From Rouxiella badensis (GTDB lineage Bacteria > Pseudomonadota > Gammaproteobacteria > Enterobacterales > Enterobacteriaceae), in contig NZ_MRWE01000015.1 of the NCBI RefSeq assembly GCF_002093665.1, forward strand, positions 1 to 64,000: a stretch of DNA of 64,000 nucleotides, given 5' to 3'. This document shows, piece after piece, positions 54,432-63,238 of this stretch. The translations under genes were made by a program, and so were the position numbers. Each line of letters starts with the position of its first letter. Within the stretch, counting starts at the first letter, position 1. Below the pieces are notes generated by a model, which was not told where the DNA came from, did no database searches, and saw only the letters and a list, made by a program, of their open reading frames with translations.

Positions 54432-55241
54432 CTAAAACGGTGATTTTCCGTCCAGAACCCGTGCAATAACGTTTAATGCGCCCTGTTGGTTGTTGCTTTC
54501 AGTCCGATAATCCGCCACCGAGGCGACGGTCGGGCTGGCGTTAGCCATCGCAAAACCAAACCCGGCATGGCGCAGCATTTCAATATCGTTGTCACTGTCG
54601 CCAACGGCCACGACGTGTTGATCTTTAATGCCCCATCGCGCCTGAAGCAGGCTGAGGCCGTTGGCCTTGTGCAAACCTGGGATAATCAGGTCGATAAAGC
54701 CGAAGCCGCTGCCGACCGGCTGAGAGATATCACCCACCTCGTCGGCAAGTTTCTTAAGCAGTGCCGGGATAGCGTCATTGGGGACGTTTAATGAAAATTT
54801 GAAAATAATGTCCTCTACCGTCGAGAAGTCTTCCACCTTTTTCAGGCGACGATAGTGATTCGACATTTTTTCGACGATAGCCTCGCTCATTGAGACATGA
54901 GCATAGGCGCTGTTTTTACCGCACACCACCAGATTGATGTCTTGAACCTCTGCCAGCACCTCGAGAATACGTGCAACGTGCTCTTTGGCAAACTCGCCAC
55001 AGTGGATCTCCTCACCTGCGTCCACCACATAGGCTCCATTTTCAGCAACGAAGGCTATCTCCTGCTGAATTTCTGGAAAATAGTGCACCAGCTGATAAAA
55101 CTGATTGCCACTGGCGACCACGAAGCGGATGTCACGCGCCTTGAGTTCGGCATACTGCTCGAGAAAACGTGCTTTATCATAGGCCTTATCGTCATTGAGA
55201 AAGGTCCCGTCCATATCAACCGCAATCAGTTTAATTGACAT
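54432..55241 (-). CDS. supH: HAD-IIB sugar phosphatase SupH/YbiV
   Basis: A cytoplasmic sugar phosphatase of the Cof/HAD-IIB family, 269 residues. The nucleophile motif DMDGTF (Asp9 and Asp11) opens the protein, followed by VVASGNQFYQL (motif II Ser/Gly) and FVAENGA. Then comes GFGFIDLIIPGLHKANGL with the motif III lysine, and GDSDNDIEML with the motif IV aspartates. This is very close to E. coli YbiV/SupH, which acts on sugar phosphates such as fructose-1-phosphate. It is divergent from the sugar symporter gene, and a CRP-like site lies between them. Confidence 0.9.
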   Translation of the reverse strand: MSIKLIAVDMDGTFLNDDKAYDKARFLEQYAELKARDIRFVVASGNQFYQLVHYFPEIQQEIAFVAENGAYVVDAGEEIHCGEFAKEHVARILEVLAEVQDINLVVCGKNSAYAHVSMSEAIVEKMSNHYRRLKKVEDFSTVEDIIFKFSLNVPNDAIPALLKKLADEVGDISQPVGSGFGFIDLIIPGLHKANGLSLLQARWGIKDQHVVAVGDSDNDIEMLRHAGFGFAMANASPTVASVADYRTESNNQQGALNVIARVLDGKSPF

Positions 55242-55380
55242 AAATTTTCCGTTTTTAAAAAGAAAAAAAGAATCGTCGCCGGCTGTCTGGCAGCAGCGCT
55301 GGCGCTAAAGCTAAGCCGATAACGTATTATCCGCTAACCGTTCACCCTGTCGATTGACCTGTAACAACGAAATCTTACGA

Positions 55381-55396
55381 TGAGATCCAGATCACA
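55381..55396. promoter_or_regulatory. CRP-like site
   Basis: TGAGATCCAGATCACA fits the CRP pattern TGTGA-N6-TCACA with one mismatch, in the divergent region upstream of a sugar symporter. This suits catabolite control. Confidence 0.6.
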
Positions 55397-55621
55397 AAAC
55401 TGTGATTAATCCACCGACGCTTTATCAAACAAAGGCAGAGAACTGGCGTTAACTGCTTGTTCTTATTGCCTGACTCAAAATTTGCCTAGGTTATTTAAAG
55501 TGTTGGCAAAGGTTGCCGATGCTTGTCTTCGTTAAAAGTTTATGTAATCTTGCGCTCGCAAAAAAATGTGCGCCAGGTCACTTTATTGACGCACTGTTTG
55601 AGTGTCATCAGGGTCAGATAA

Positions 55622-55641
55622 CGATGCATTACCCCGCATCG
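55622..55641 (+). promoter_or_regulatory. Leader stem-loop upstream of the sugar symporter
   Basis: CGATGC and GCATCG pair around an 8-nt loop, followed by GCATTTTAT, 70 bp before the symporter start. It could be an attenuator or a weak terminator. Confidence 0.35.
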
Positions 55642-55712
55642 GCATTTTATCTCTAAGTCAGAGGCGCCATTGAAAGCGAATAATCTGACAGCCATAAGTA
55701 ACAGGAACTTAC

Positions 55713-56957
55713 ATGAACGAAAAATCTACAAGTTACAAAGGGCCTCTGGCTCTGCTAACGGCGCTATTCTTTATGTGGGGATTGATTACCTCACTGAATG
55801 ACATCTTGGTTCCACATTTAAAATCCCTATTCGAATTAAGCTACGTTCAGGCCTCGCTGGTTCAGTTCAGCTTCTTCTTCGCCTACTTTGTGATGTCTTA
55901 TCCGGCGGGTAAAGTCGTCAGCAAGTTTGGCTATAAGGCCGGTATCATCATGGGCCTGCTGGTTGCCGCACTGGGCTGCGTGCTGTTCTATCCTTCGGCG
56001 TCATTGCGCTCTTATCCGCTGTTCCTGCTGTCGCTGTTCATTCTGGCCTCCGGTTTAACTCTGCTACAGGTTGCGGCAAACCCTTACGTTAACTCATTGG
56101 GAAGCGCAGATACCGCAGCCAGCCGTCTTAACCTGACGCAGGCGTTTAACTCATTGGGTACCACCATTGGTCCGGTGCTGGGCGGCATGTTTATTCTTTC
56201 CGCCGTGGTGCTGACCGCTGACCAGATTTCTCATCTGCCTGCCGGTGAGCTTCAGCATTACTATGCCAGCGAGTCCTCTTCGGTGCAGATGCCCTATCTG
56301 GTGCTAACCGCGGTACTTATCCTGATTGCTCTGGTGATTAAATTCAGCAAGCTGCCAGTCTTGAGCAACGAGAAAGAGCAGGACGACGGTAAAGACCACA
56401 GCCTGTGGAAGAAAAAGCATCTGGTGTTGGGTGTGATCGGTATCTTTGCTTACGTAGGTGCGGAAGTGTCTATCGGTAGCTATCTGATAAGCCTGCTGGA
56501 GCGCCCGGACATTGCCTCTCTTTCTGCGGTTGACGCCAGCCAGAAGCTCTCCCTTTACTGGGGCGGTGCGATGGTAGGACGCTTCCTCGGCAGCGTGCTG
56601 ATGACCAAAATCAAGGCCAACCGCCTGCTGGCGTTTAACGCGATGATAGTGGTTCTGCTGATTGCCTCGGCCATCATCACCAAAGGCACTTTCAGCATGT
56701 GGGCGATTCTGTGCGTTGGCCTGTTTAACTCTATTATGTTCCCGACCATTTTCTCGCTGGCGCTGAACAAGTTGGGTGGTTTGACCGGCCGTGCTTCAGG
56801 CGTGCTGTGCATGGGTATCGTCGGCGGCGCAGTCATGCCTATCATTCAGGCTGCCGTTGCCGACCACGTTTCACTGCTGGTGTCTTTCGTTGTGCCACTG
56901 GTGTGCTACCTATACATCGCCTGGTATGGCTGCAAAGGCTACAGGCCAACTCACTAA
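55713..56957 (+). CDS. Sugar:H+ symporter of the FucP/GluP MFS family
   Basis: A 414-residue inner-membrane transporter of the fucose-galactose-glucose:H+ symporter family. It starts LLTALFFMWGLITSLNDILVPHLK, with the Asn and Asp of the first helix that are conserved in FucP. ASLVQFSFFFAYFVMSYPAGKVVSKFGYKAG, the LQVAANPYVNSLG helix and RLNLTQAFNSLGTTIGPVLGG follow; all are family signatures. Twelve helices are expected. Fucose, glucose or galactose are candidate substrates. It is divergent from the SupH phosphatase and preceded by a CRP-like site. Confidence 0.9.
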   Translation: MNEKSTSYKGPLALLTALFFMWGLITSLNDILVPHLKSLFELSYVQASLVQFSFFFAYFVMSYPAGKVVSKFGYKAGIIMGLLVAALGCVLFYPSASLRSYPLFLLSLFILASGLTLLQVAANPYVNSLGSADTAASRLNLTQAFNSLGTTIGPVLGGMFILSAVVLTADQISHLPAGELQHYYASESSSVQMPYLVLTAVLILIALVIKFSKLPVLSNEKEQDDGKDHSLWKKKHLVLGVIGIFAYVGAEVSIGSYLISLLERPDIASLSAVDASQKLSLYWGGAMVGRFLGSVLMTKIKANRLLAFNAMIVVLLIASAIITKGTFSMWAILCVGLFNSIMFPTIFSLALNKLGGLTGRASGVLCMGIVGGAVMPIIQAAVADHVSLLVSFVVPLVCYLYIAWYGCKGYRPTH

Positions 56958-57012
56958 GCGAATTCATTTTGGCCCTCCTTCTCAGCGAGGGTCAACATTT
57001 TCTGCCTGAGGG

Positions 57013-57396
57013 TTAATTAACAAAAATAGCCGCTTTTTTCTTCATTGATATAAATAAAGCAGACAGAGCCTCAATATTCAATGCCACCTCCTCCGGCACC
57101 CGACAGCTCACCGAAAAATACTCACCAAGGTCTTCAAACTCATACTGATTGCCAAATACATCCTCAAGATATTCAATGCTCCCGGATTTATTTAACTCAA
57201 CGCTAATTATTAGCGCAGTGTCTTTGATCGATATAAAGAAATCGTAACTATATTGAAACTCTATTTTTATTGGCAGCGTAATGTGCTGGGTATCGACCTC
57301 CTGAAGAGGACACCCCAGGAACTGTAGACAATGAATCGCATTATTAATAAGCTTATTATTCTCTTGTTCATTCTGTTGATGACCTGACGAACTCAT
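57013..57396 (-). CDS. Small acidic protein resembling InvB/Spa15 class IB type III chaperones
   Basis: A 127-residue acidic protein. The pattern LGCPLQEVDTQHITLPIKIEF followed by FFISIKDTALIISVEL lines up with the LGCP/IGCP, DSHSAI and beta-strand segments of Salmonella InvB and Shigella Spa15. The acidic middle and helical C-terminus also fit a chaperone of the CesT fold. It follows a 133-residue gene by 24 bp on the same strand, with AAGGA before its ATG. That order resembles effector-chaperone pairs. The AT-rich composition differs from its neighbours. The resemblance is by eye and moderate; a plain hypothetical protein remains possible. Confidence 0.5.
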   Translation of the reverse strand: MSSSGHQQNEQENNKLINNAIHCLQFLGCPLQEVDTQHITLPIKIEFQYSYDFFISIKDTALIISVELNKSGSIEYLEDVFGNQYEFEDLGEYFSVSCRVPEEVALNIEALSALFISMKKKAAIFVN

Positions 57397-57420
57397 TTAT
57401 CGTCCTTATGGCTGACATCT

Positions 57421-57822
57421 TCATGCCAGATTATTGATTCGAGCAACCTCCCGAGCGCTTCTACTTTCAATCTGCTGTTTTTCTTGCCGATAGCGGTTTT
57501 TCTCGGCATCAATATCAAGTCTTTTATAAAGTTCATTAGATTGGACATGAGACGAATAACGGCGAATAATATTATTCACTTGGTTCTCATGATGATAATC
57601 AGCATCCTGTAAATTTCTATTTAGCGCATTTTCTTCCTGCCGTAGCAGCTCAGATCTGTTGCTTTTGCTGATGCCATTCCCTCCGCCGGACCGGAACATA
57701 TAAATTCGCCCCATGCCCTCAAGAAAGAATCCTTTATCTTCTTCTTTAATACGTGCAGAGGGAGAACCGGTAACAAGCTTAATCAATAAGTTATGCGTTA
57801 ATAACCCTTCATTAATAATCAT
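57421..57822 (-). CDS. Small protein of unknown function, upstream of the chaperone-like gene
   Basis: A 133-residue protein I do not recognise. The N-terminal 40 residues are mixed polar and hydrophobic, followed by a glycine-rich turn (FRSGGGNGISKS). The remaining 75 residues are predicted as a long, charged helix rich in Glu, Arg, Asn and Gln (EENALNRNLQDADYHHEN and AEKNRYRQEKQQIES), possibly coiled coil. No signal peptide is seen. AAGGA precedes the ATG. It is co-directional with the following InvB-like gene, so a small secreted substrate or a chaperone partner is a reasonable guess. The gene is AT-rich. Confidence 0.5.
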   Translation of the reverse strand: MIINEGLLTHNLLIKLVTGSPSARIKEEDKGFFLEGMGRIYMFRSGGGNGISKSNRSELLRQEENALNRNLQDADYHHENQVNNIIRRYSSHVQSNELYKRLDIDAEKNRYRQEKQQIESRSAREVARINNLA

Positions 57823-57856
57823 CTTAAATCCTTATCAGCTTATTAAATTAGTGGGT

Positions 57857-57889
57857 GTTTTATTGGGCGTAAATACAACCCAATAAAAC
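57857..57889. repeat. Perfect 11-bp inverted repeat upstream of the small gene pair
   Basis: GTTTTATTGGG and CCCAATAAAAC are separated by 11 bp, about 35 bp before the 133-residue gene and downstream of the efflux operon. It may be the efflux operon's terminator or an operator of the small pair. Confidence 0.45.
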
Positions 57890-58002
57890 CTCCAAGATCA
57901 TTTAAGACTAAAAGATATTAAATCGGATGAATAACAAGCAAATTTATAGTGCCTCACCATTTATCCCCTTGCAATGGCTGAGTTATTTATGAGCGAAATA
58001 CA

Positions 58003-59430
58003 CTAAACTGTGCCGCCAGGATAGGCCTTTTCCCACCCGCCACCCAACGCCTTGTAAAGCCGCACCAAAGACATCGACACATTAGTGTTACTGATGACCA
58101 GCGATTGCTGCGCGTCGAGCAGCGCCTGTTGTACCGTTAACACATTGAGGAAGTCGGTGGCGCCGGCAATATATTGCCGCTGGGCGTTATCGAGTGCGAT
58201 TTGCGAGTCTTCGACCACCGTGACCAGCTTCTGCCGCTGCCGTTGATGGGTATCGTAATCGACCATCGCGTCGTCCACCTCGTGCCACGCCTTCAGCACC
58301 GTTTGCTGGAAATGTACCGCAGCCTCCTGCTGCTGAGCCTTGCGCAACGCCAGTTGACCTCGAAGGCGACCGCCTTCGAAAATCGGCAGATTCAGGCCAG
58401 GGCCAAAATTGTAAAAATGCGAGCCCCACTGACCCAGCTGATTGAACTGCATCGCCTGAAGCCCGGCGTTAGCCGAAAGGGTAATGCTGGGATAAAAATC
58501 GGCGGTGGCAACGCCAATCTCCGCGGTAGCCGCATGCAGTTGGGCCTCAGCGGCACGAATATCCGGTCGGCGCTGTGCCAACTGTGACGGCAGGCCGACC
58601 GGAACCTCAACCGGGGTGAGCGGGAGCGGTTTTACTCCGTTCAGTTCTCGGCTCAACGCACCCGGTTGTTCGGCCATCAGATAACTTAAGGCGTTGATTA
58701 AATGCGACTGCTGCTGTTCTAAAATAGGCAGCCTCGCCTGAATAGCCGCCACCTGCGCCCGCGCCTCGGCCACTTCAAGCTGAGTAGCCACGCCGTCAGA
58801 CAGACGGACAGAGGTCAATTTGAGGCTGTGCTCGGCAACGGTAAGGTTCTGCTCGGTAGTCGCCCGCTGAGCCTGAATGCCGCGCAGTTGAATATAATCC
58901 CCCGCGGTTTCTGCCTGTACCGTTAATAGCACGGCGCGTCGGAGGTCAGCGCTGGCCTCGACGCTGGCACTGGCCGACTCCAGCTCGCGACGCGCGCGGC
59001 CCCACATATCCAGCTCCCAGGAAGCGTCAACGCCCGGCTGCCAGACGTTATAGGCTCGTTTGCCGTCAAGGCCCGAAATATCCTGCAATCCCTCCTGACT
59101 GTTGCGCGCACGCTGATAACTGACCGCACCGTTAACCGACGGCTGGCTATCACCACCGATAACGCGCCGTTCGGCCTGTGCCTGCATCAGTCGTGCGGTC
59201 GCAGCCTTCAGGTCAAGATTAGCCTGTGCCGCACGCGTAATCAGGCGGGTCAGCGTCGCGTCGTGAAAAATGCCCCACCACTGCGGGCTGATGCCTTTGT
59301 CAACCGTGCGGCTGGCGGCGCTGCCCTGCGTCCAGACAACCGGGCCTGTGACCTGCGGCGCCTTGAAATCTGGTCCCAAGGTACAACCGCCAAGCAGCGT
59401 GACGCTCAGTGCAAGAGATACCCTCTTCAT
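58003..59430 (-). CDS. Outer-membrane efflux lipoprotein (OprM/NodT family)
   Basis: A TolC-like outer-membrane channel of 475 residues. The signal peptide ends in LLGGC, a lipobox, so the protein is lipid-anchored. The N-terminus has LGPDFKAPQV, typical of the family. The two long helical repeats are evident, with LDLKAATARLMQAQAERRV in the first and AQLHAATAEIGVATADFYPSI in the second. It is the last gene of the efflux operon and overlaps the adaptor gene by ATGA. It completes the tripartite pump, so the system does not depend on TolC. Confidence 0.93.
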   Translation of the reverse strand: MKRVSLALSVTLLGGCTLGPDFKAPQVTGPVVWTQGSAASRTVDKGISPQWWGIFHDATLTRLITRAAQANLDLKAATARLMQAQAERRVIGGDSQPSVNGAVSYQRARNSQEGLQDISGLDGKRAYNVWQPGVDASWELDMWGRARRELESASASVEASADLRRAVLLTVQAETAGDYIQLRGIQAQRATTEQNLTVAEHSLKLTSVRLSDGVATQLEVAEARAQVAAIQARLPILEQQQSHLINALSYLMAEQPGALSRELNGVKPLPLTPVEVPVGLPSQLAQRRPDIRAAEAQLHAATAEIGVATADFYPSITLSANAGLQAMQFNQLGQWGSHFYNFGPGLNLPIFEGGRLRGQLALRKAQQQEAAVHFQQTVLKAWHEVDDAMVDYDTHQRQRQKLVTVVEDSQIALDNAQRQYIAGATDFLNVLTVQQALLDAQQSLVISNTNVSMSLVRLYKALGGGWEKAYPGGTV

Positions 59431-60482
59431 GGCCTGCTCCCCGCCGTTGCGGCGGTATGCACAGTGGCCTCTACCGCCATTCCGACCAACAGTCGCGATG
59501 CCTCACGCTGGCCCGCATCAAGCACTATTTTTACCGGAATACGCTGAACCACCTTGGTAAAATTGCCGGTGGCGTTGTCGGGGGCGATAGGCGAAAAGGT
59601 CACGCCCGTCGCAGGCGCGAAGCTGTCTACCACGCCGTGCAGCGTGGCCCCGCCGAAGCTGTCGACGCGGATATCCACCGGCTGACCCGGACGAACGTGC
59701 TCAAGCTGGGTTTCCTGAAAATTACCGATAACGTAGGCACGTTTGAGCGGTACCAGGGCCAGCAGCGTATTGCCCGGCGTGACATAGGCTCCCTGCCGCG
59801 CGACGCGTTGACCGACCCAACCGTCGACAGGCGCAACAATCTGCGTATAGGAAAGGTTCAGCTCAGCGGCATCAAGAGCAGCCTGCGCACGTTTCAACTC
59901 CCCTGTTGCGCGTTCACGCTCGGCCAGCAGAATCGCCGTTTTTTGACGCGCTGCATCCAGGGAGGCACTGTCTCGTGCGACGTTAGCCTGCGCGGTATCG
60001 ATACGCGACCGCGCCTGCTGAGCGTTCTGCTTGCTGCCTGCGCCCTGCGCCGCCAGGTCGAGATAGCGCGCAAAATCGGCTTTGGCAAAGACGTAAGTCG
60101 CCTGACTTGCCGCCAGGGTCGCCGCCGCCTGATGAATATTGGACTGCTGCTGTATCAGGCTCGCCTCAGCGTTCGCGACCGTGGCCTGCTGAACCAGCAG
60201 ATTCGCCTTTGCCGCATCGAGCGCCGCGCGCAGGTCGCGGTCATCAATATCAATCATCGGCTGTCCTTGATGCACATACTGGTTATCTTCAACCCTGACG
60301 TGGGTGATTTGTCCGCTAATGCGCGGCGTTACCAGGGTGTAATCGGCACTGATAAACGCATCGTTGGTGGTTTGGTCCGTGCTGGTGGAAAAAAGCCACC
60401 CGCAAATTAGCGCGATCGCCAAAACAGCCGCGCCAACGATGGCAATCAGGGTTTTTTTAGGGGTCAATAAAGAGGGGGTCAT
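59427..60482 (-). CDS. EmrA/HlyD-family membrane fusion protein
   Basis: The periplasmic adaptor of the pump, 351 residues from the ATG at 60482, which has AAGG at a good distance; a TTG two codons earlier is rejected. One N-terminal transmembrane helix (ALICGWLFS) is followed by TNDAFISADYTLVTPRISGQI, the EmrA lipoyl half-motif. Long coiled-coil helices come next. NLSYTQIVAPVDGWVGQRVARQGAYV is the second half-motif and is followed by a beta-barrel. It couples the MFS transporter to the outer-membrane protein. Confidence 0.92.
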   Translation of the reverse strand: MTPSLLTPKKTLIAIVGAAVLAIALICGWLFSTSTDQTTNDAFISADYTLVTPRISGQITHVRVEDNQYVHQGQPMIDIDDRDLRAALDAAKANLLVQQATVANAEASLIQQQSNIHQAAATLAASQATYVFAKADFARYLDLAAQGAGSKQNAQQARSRIDTAQANVARDSASLDAARQKTAILLAERERATGELKRAQAALDAAELNLSYTQIVAPVDGWVGQRVARQGAYVTPGNTLLALVPLKRAYVIGNFQETQLEHVRPGQPVDIRVDSFGGATLHGVVDSFAPATGVTFSPIAPDNATGNFTKVVQRIPVKIVLDAGQREASRLLVGMAVEATVHTAATAGSRP

Positions 60483-60491
60483 CGTCAAACC

Positions 60492-62024
60492 TTAAGCATC
60501 TTTGACGGGACGCGGGGGATAAACCCGTGTCGCCATCAGAGGAATAAAAATAATCAACGTCAGCGTAATAAACGCCATCACACGATAAAGGTCAGCGCTG
60601 GCCAGCACGAGCGCCTGCGCCCTAATTTGCCCGGCAAGCCGCGTGAGACCTTCATGCTGCTGCGCTAACCAAAGTGAACGCCCGCCGAGCCTGTCGACCA
60701 GCGTGTGGGAGTGAAAGTGCTCACGCATCGTAGTCACTCCCTCAAGCACGCCGGTGCCCACCACCGCCGCCATTCCTTTAACCGTGTTAAACCAGGCGGA
60801 CGCAGAAGGACCTTCAATCGGCGGTAACCCATTGGTGGCGAGCATCAGAAGCGGAATGACCGCCATCGGCTGCGCGAGAATTTGCAGCATTTGCAGGCCG
60901 TAGAAGTTATTGCGGATCCAGTCGGAGGTCATCGCGCTGCCGAGATAGCAGGTCAGCGCGATAAGTCCCAGCCCGACGGCGAGTACCCACCGGCAATCCA
61001 CCCGATTGAGGTTGCACAGCGAAGAAACCAGCGGCAGCGCGAGCAGCTGACCCAGCGCGACATATAGCGCCAGCGGGGCAATTTGCAGCGGCCGATATCC
61101 CTGAACCTCCGCCAGATAAGCGGCAGGAATGCCCGGTACCGCGACGAGGATAACCAATACGCCGCCGAGGGTAATCAGCGAGAACGTCAGGTTGCGCCGC
61201 GCCAGCTGTTGTACCTTGAAAAAAGGCAGCGGGTGGAACCACTCGTTAACCATAAACAGCGTCATACTAACCAGCCCCAACGCCAGCATGCGGCCAATAA
61301 ACGGCGAGTCCAGCCAGCCAAGTCGCGTCCCCTGCTCGAGCACGATAACCAACGAGGCGATCGCCGGAAAACCCAACAGCACCCCGCGCCAGTTGAATTG
61401 GCGAAAACGCTCGAGCCGCAGCGGGTCTTGAGGGATCCCCCAGTACACGGCGCTCATCGCCAGCAAACAAACCGGCACGACCTGCCAGAATGCCCAGCGC
61501 CAGCCGACATACTCGGTCCAGAGTACCGCCAGCGGCGTGCCCAGATTTGGCCCGAAGGTTGCCGTCAATGCGTAGGCACCGAGGCCATAAAGCTTGATGC
61601 CGGGGGGTAAGAAGCGCAGCGCGACGCTCATCAACATCGGCGGCAGACAGCCGCCGAACAGCCCTTGTAGTGCACGCAGCAGGTACAGCTGGTGCAGGTT
61701 GGAGGCGAAGGGACAAAGAACGCCCAACAGCATAAAGGCGGCGGTAACGCTGAGCGTGAAGCGACGCAGCGAGAGGGTGGCCGAGAACCAGGGGGCGAAG
61801 GCCATGGCAGCGACCTGCGTCGCCTCATAAAGGGTAGTCAGCCAGCTGCCCTCGTCGTGGCTAATTGACATCGCCCCCTGTACGTCGGGCATCGCAATAT
61901 CGGTCACATGTTCATTCAGCCCGGCAATCAGCGACGCCAGCAGAATGCCCACCAGCCCAGTCATGATGCGCAGATTGAAGGTTGCGGCAGCAGGCGAAAC
62001 CTTGGGTTGCGCGGTTATTTCCAT
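60492..62024 (-). CDS. EmrB/QacA-family drug efflux MFS transporter
   Basis: A DHA2-family exporter of 510 residues with fourteen helices. The first helix leads into LNEHVTDIAMPDVQGAMSISHDEGSW, a variant of the D1 motif. GGCLPPMLMSV and the C-terminal SASAWFNTVKGMAAVVGTGVLEG segment are typical of the family, and the protein ends in a short cytoplasmic tail. It is the inner-membrane component of the pump and precedes the adaptor gene by about 10 bp. Aromatic, hydrophobic or toxic acids are usual substrates of EmrAB-like pumps. Confidence 0.92.
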   Translation of the reverse strand: MEITAQPKVSPAAATFNLRIMTGLVGILLASLIAGLNEHVTDIAMPDVQGAMSISHDEGSWLTTLYEATQVAAMAFAPWFSATLSLRRFTLSVTAAFMLLGVLCPFASNLHQLYLLRALQGLFGGCLPPMLMSVALRFLPPGIKLYGLGAYALTATFGPNLGTPLAVLWTEYVGWRWAFWQVVPVCLLAMSAVYWGIPQDPLRLERFRQFNWRGVLLGFPAIASLVIVLEQGTRLGWLDSPFIGRMLALGLVSMTLFMVNEWFHPLPFFKVQQLARRNLTFSLITLGGVLVILVAVPGIPAAYLAEVQGYRPLQIAPLALYVALGQLLALPLVSSLCNLNRVDCRWVLAVGLGLIALTCYLGSAMTSDWIRNNFYGLQMLQILAQPMAVIPLLMLATNGLPPIEGPSASAWFNTVKGMAAVVGTGVLEGVTTMREHFHSHTLVDRLGGRSLWLAQQHEGLTRLAGQIRAQALVLASADLYRVMAFITLTLIIFIPLMATRVYPPRPVKDA

Positions 62025-62111
62025 TACTTGTCCTCTACAGATTAATGAGAGGCTCAGTCTAGAAAGGCGCGAGGGATTGAGAAATTGCTATGTTTGCAGT
62101 TGAGGAGTGCG

Positions 62112-63014
62112 TCAGACGCACGACTGGCACAGATCATGAATGATGCGCCGCAGCCAGCGATGAGCAGCATCACGTTGAAAACGCGGATGCCAGGCCTGCA
62201 CTATCGGAATAGCCTCGACCGTCACCGGCAGCGCAAAGCTGCGCGCTTTAATCCCCATGCTCTGCACCGCGCGGACCACGTGCTCCGGCAGCGAAAGAAT
62301 CAGGTCTGAATTGCCTAACGAAAACACGCCAGAGTGGAAGGTTGGCACCACCAGCGAGATAGGCCGCAGCAGTCCCGACTCTGCCAACTGTTTATCGATG
62401 GGACCCCGCGCCCGCCCCCGTCTCGAGACGCTAATGTGCTCATAGGCGGCATAACTTTGCGGGGTAATCTCGGCGTTGAAGATGGGATGATCCTCGCGAG
62501 CCAGCCCCATAAACCGAGTGCTAAACAGTGACTGCACGTGAATATCGTCACCCAGCGGGCGCATCGCGCTGATATAGAGATCGACCTTGCCATCCCGCAG
62601 GCTGTCTTCATCGCTGCCGTTTTCTGGCGTAAAGCGGATCCCGACGTTAGGAGCCTCCTCACGCAAACGCGCAAGCAACACGCCGCCGTAGGCGCTGATA
62701 AACACGTCATTGGCGTGCAGCGTAAAAGTACGCTCCAGCGCCGCGAGCGAAAGCACCGACTCAGGTTGCAGCAGCGTTATCGCGCTTTCCATCGTCTGAT
62801 GCACCTGTTCACGCAACGCCAGCGCACGCGGCGTCGGTACCATTCTGCGCCCAGTCTTCACCAGAATCGGGTCGCCAAGCTGCTCGCGGATGCGGGTCAA
62901 CGTGCGGCTCATCGCGGGGGGACTCAGGTTCATGCGCCGCGCAGCACCAATCACCGAGCCTTCTTCTAACAAGGCATCGAGCGCAATAATCAGGTTTAGA
63001 TCGGGAAGCTTCAT
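62112..63014 (-). CDS. LysR-family regulator of the efflux operon
   Basis: A 300-residue LysR-type regulator. The winged helix is at the N-terminus: LIIALDALLEEGSVIGAARRMNLSPPAMSRTLTRIREQLGD, with the usual recognition helix. The C-terminal periplasmic-binding-protein-like effector domain follows, with RFTPENGSDEDSLRDGKVDLYIS. The ATG at 63014 is preferred over one three codons upstream. It is on the same strand, 87 bp upstream of the efflux transporter gene, so it may both regulate and be co-transcribed with that operon. Confidence 0.9.
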   Translation of the reverse strand: MKLPDLNLIIALDALLEEGSVIGAARRMNLSPPAMSRTLTRIREQLGDPILVKTGRRMVPTPRALALREQVHQTMESAITLLQPESVLSLAALERTFTLHANDVFISAYGGVLLARLREEAPNVGIRFTPENGSDEDSLRDGKVDLYISAMRPLGDDIHVQSLFSTRFMGLAREDHPIFNAEITPQSYAAYEHISVSRRGRARGPIDKQLAESGLLRPISLVVPTFHSGVFSLGNSDLILSLPEHVVRAVQSMGIKARSFALPVTVEAIPIVQAWHPRFQRDAAHRWLRRIIHDLCQSCV

Positions 63015-63182
63015 AATAATCAATCATATCGAGAGGATGGCCGAGTTATAGCACAGCGCCGAATCCCAGGGCCAGCACGAATACCCTCTTCCCTGCGCCT
63101 TTTGTTGCCAGAATGAAACAATCAAACACTTTGCTGCAAAATACTCGCGGTTTAGAAAAAATGCGGTAGGATGATTTCACTG

Positions 63183-63198
63183 ATTCGGCACGCCGAAT
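63183..63198. promoter_or_regulatory. Short palindrome upstream of the YrdC-like gene
   Basis: ATTCGGC-ac-GCCGAAT lies 41 bp before the start of the last gene. The 2-bp centre favours an operator over a terminator hairpin. Confidence 0.3.
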
Positions 63199-63238
63199 AC
63201 TTCCCGTTAATGTCATTTAAAATAGAAAGGTCGCGAAC

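Larger units (their letters stand above)
55242..55712. other. Long divergent control region, supH and sugar symporter
   Basis: About 470 bp. It holds a CRP-like site (55381-55396) and a stem-loop near the symporter leader (55622-55641). The rest is AT-rich without a gene. Its length suggests a long leader or additional regulator sites for the symporter. Confidence 0.4.

Noticed and set aside
59409-60410. 333-codon plus-strand frame across the efflux adaptor gene
   Set aside because: It mirrors the EmrA-type gene on the minus strand and shows no domain or signal.
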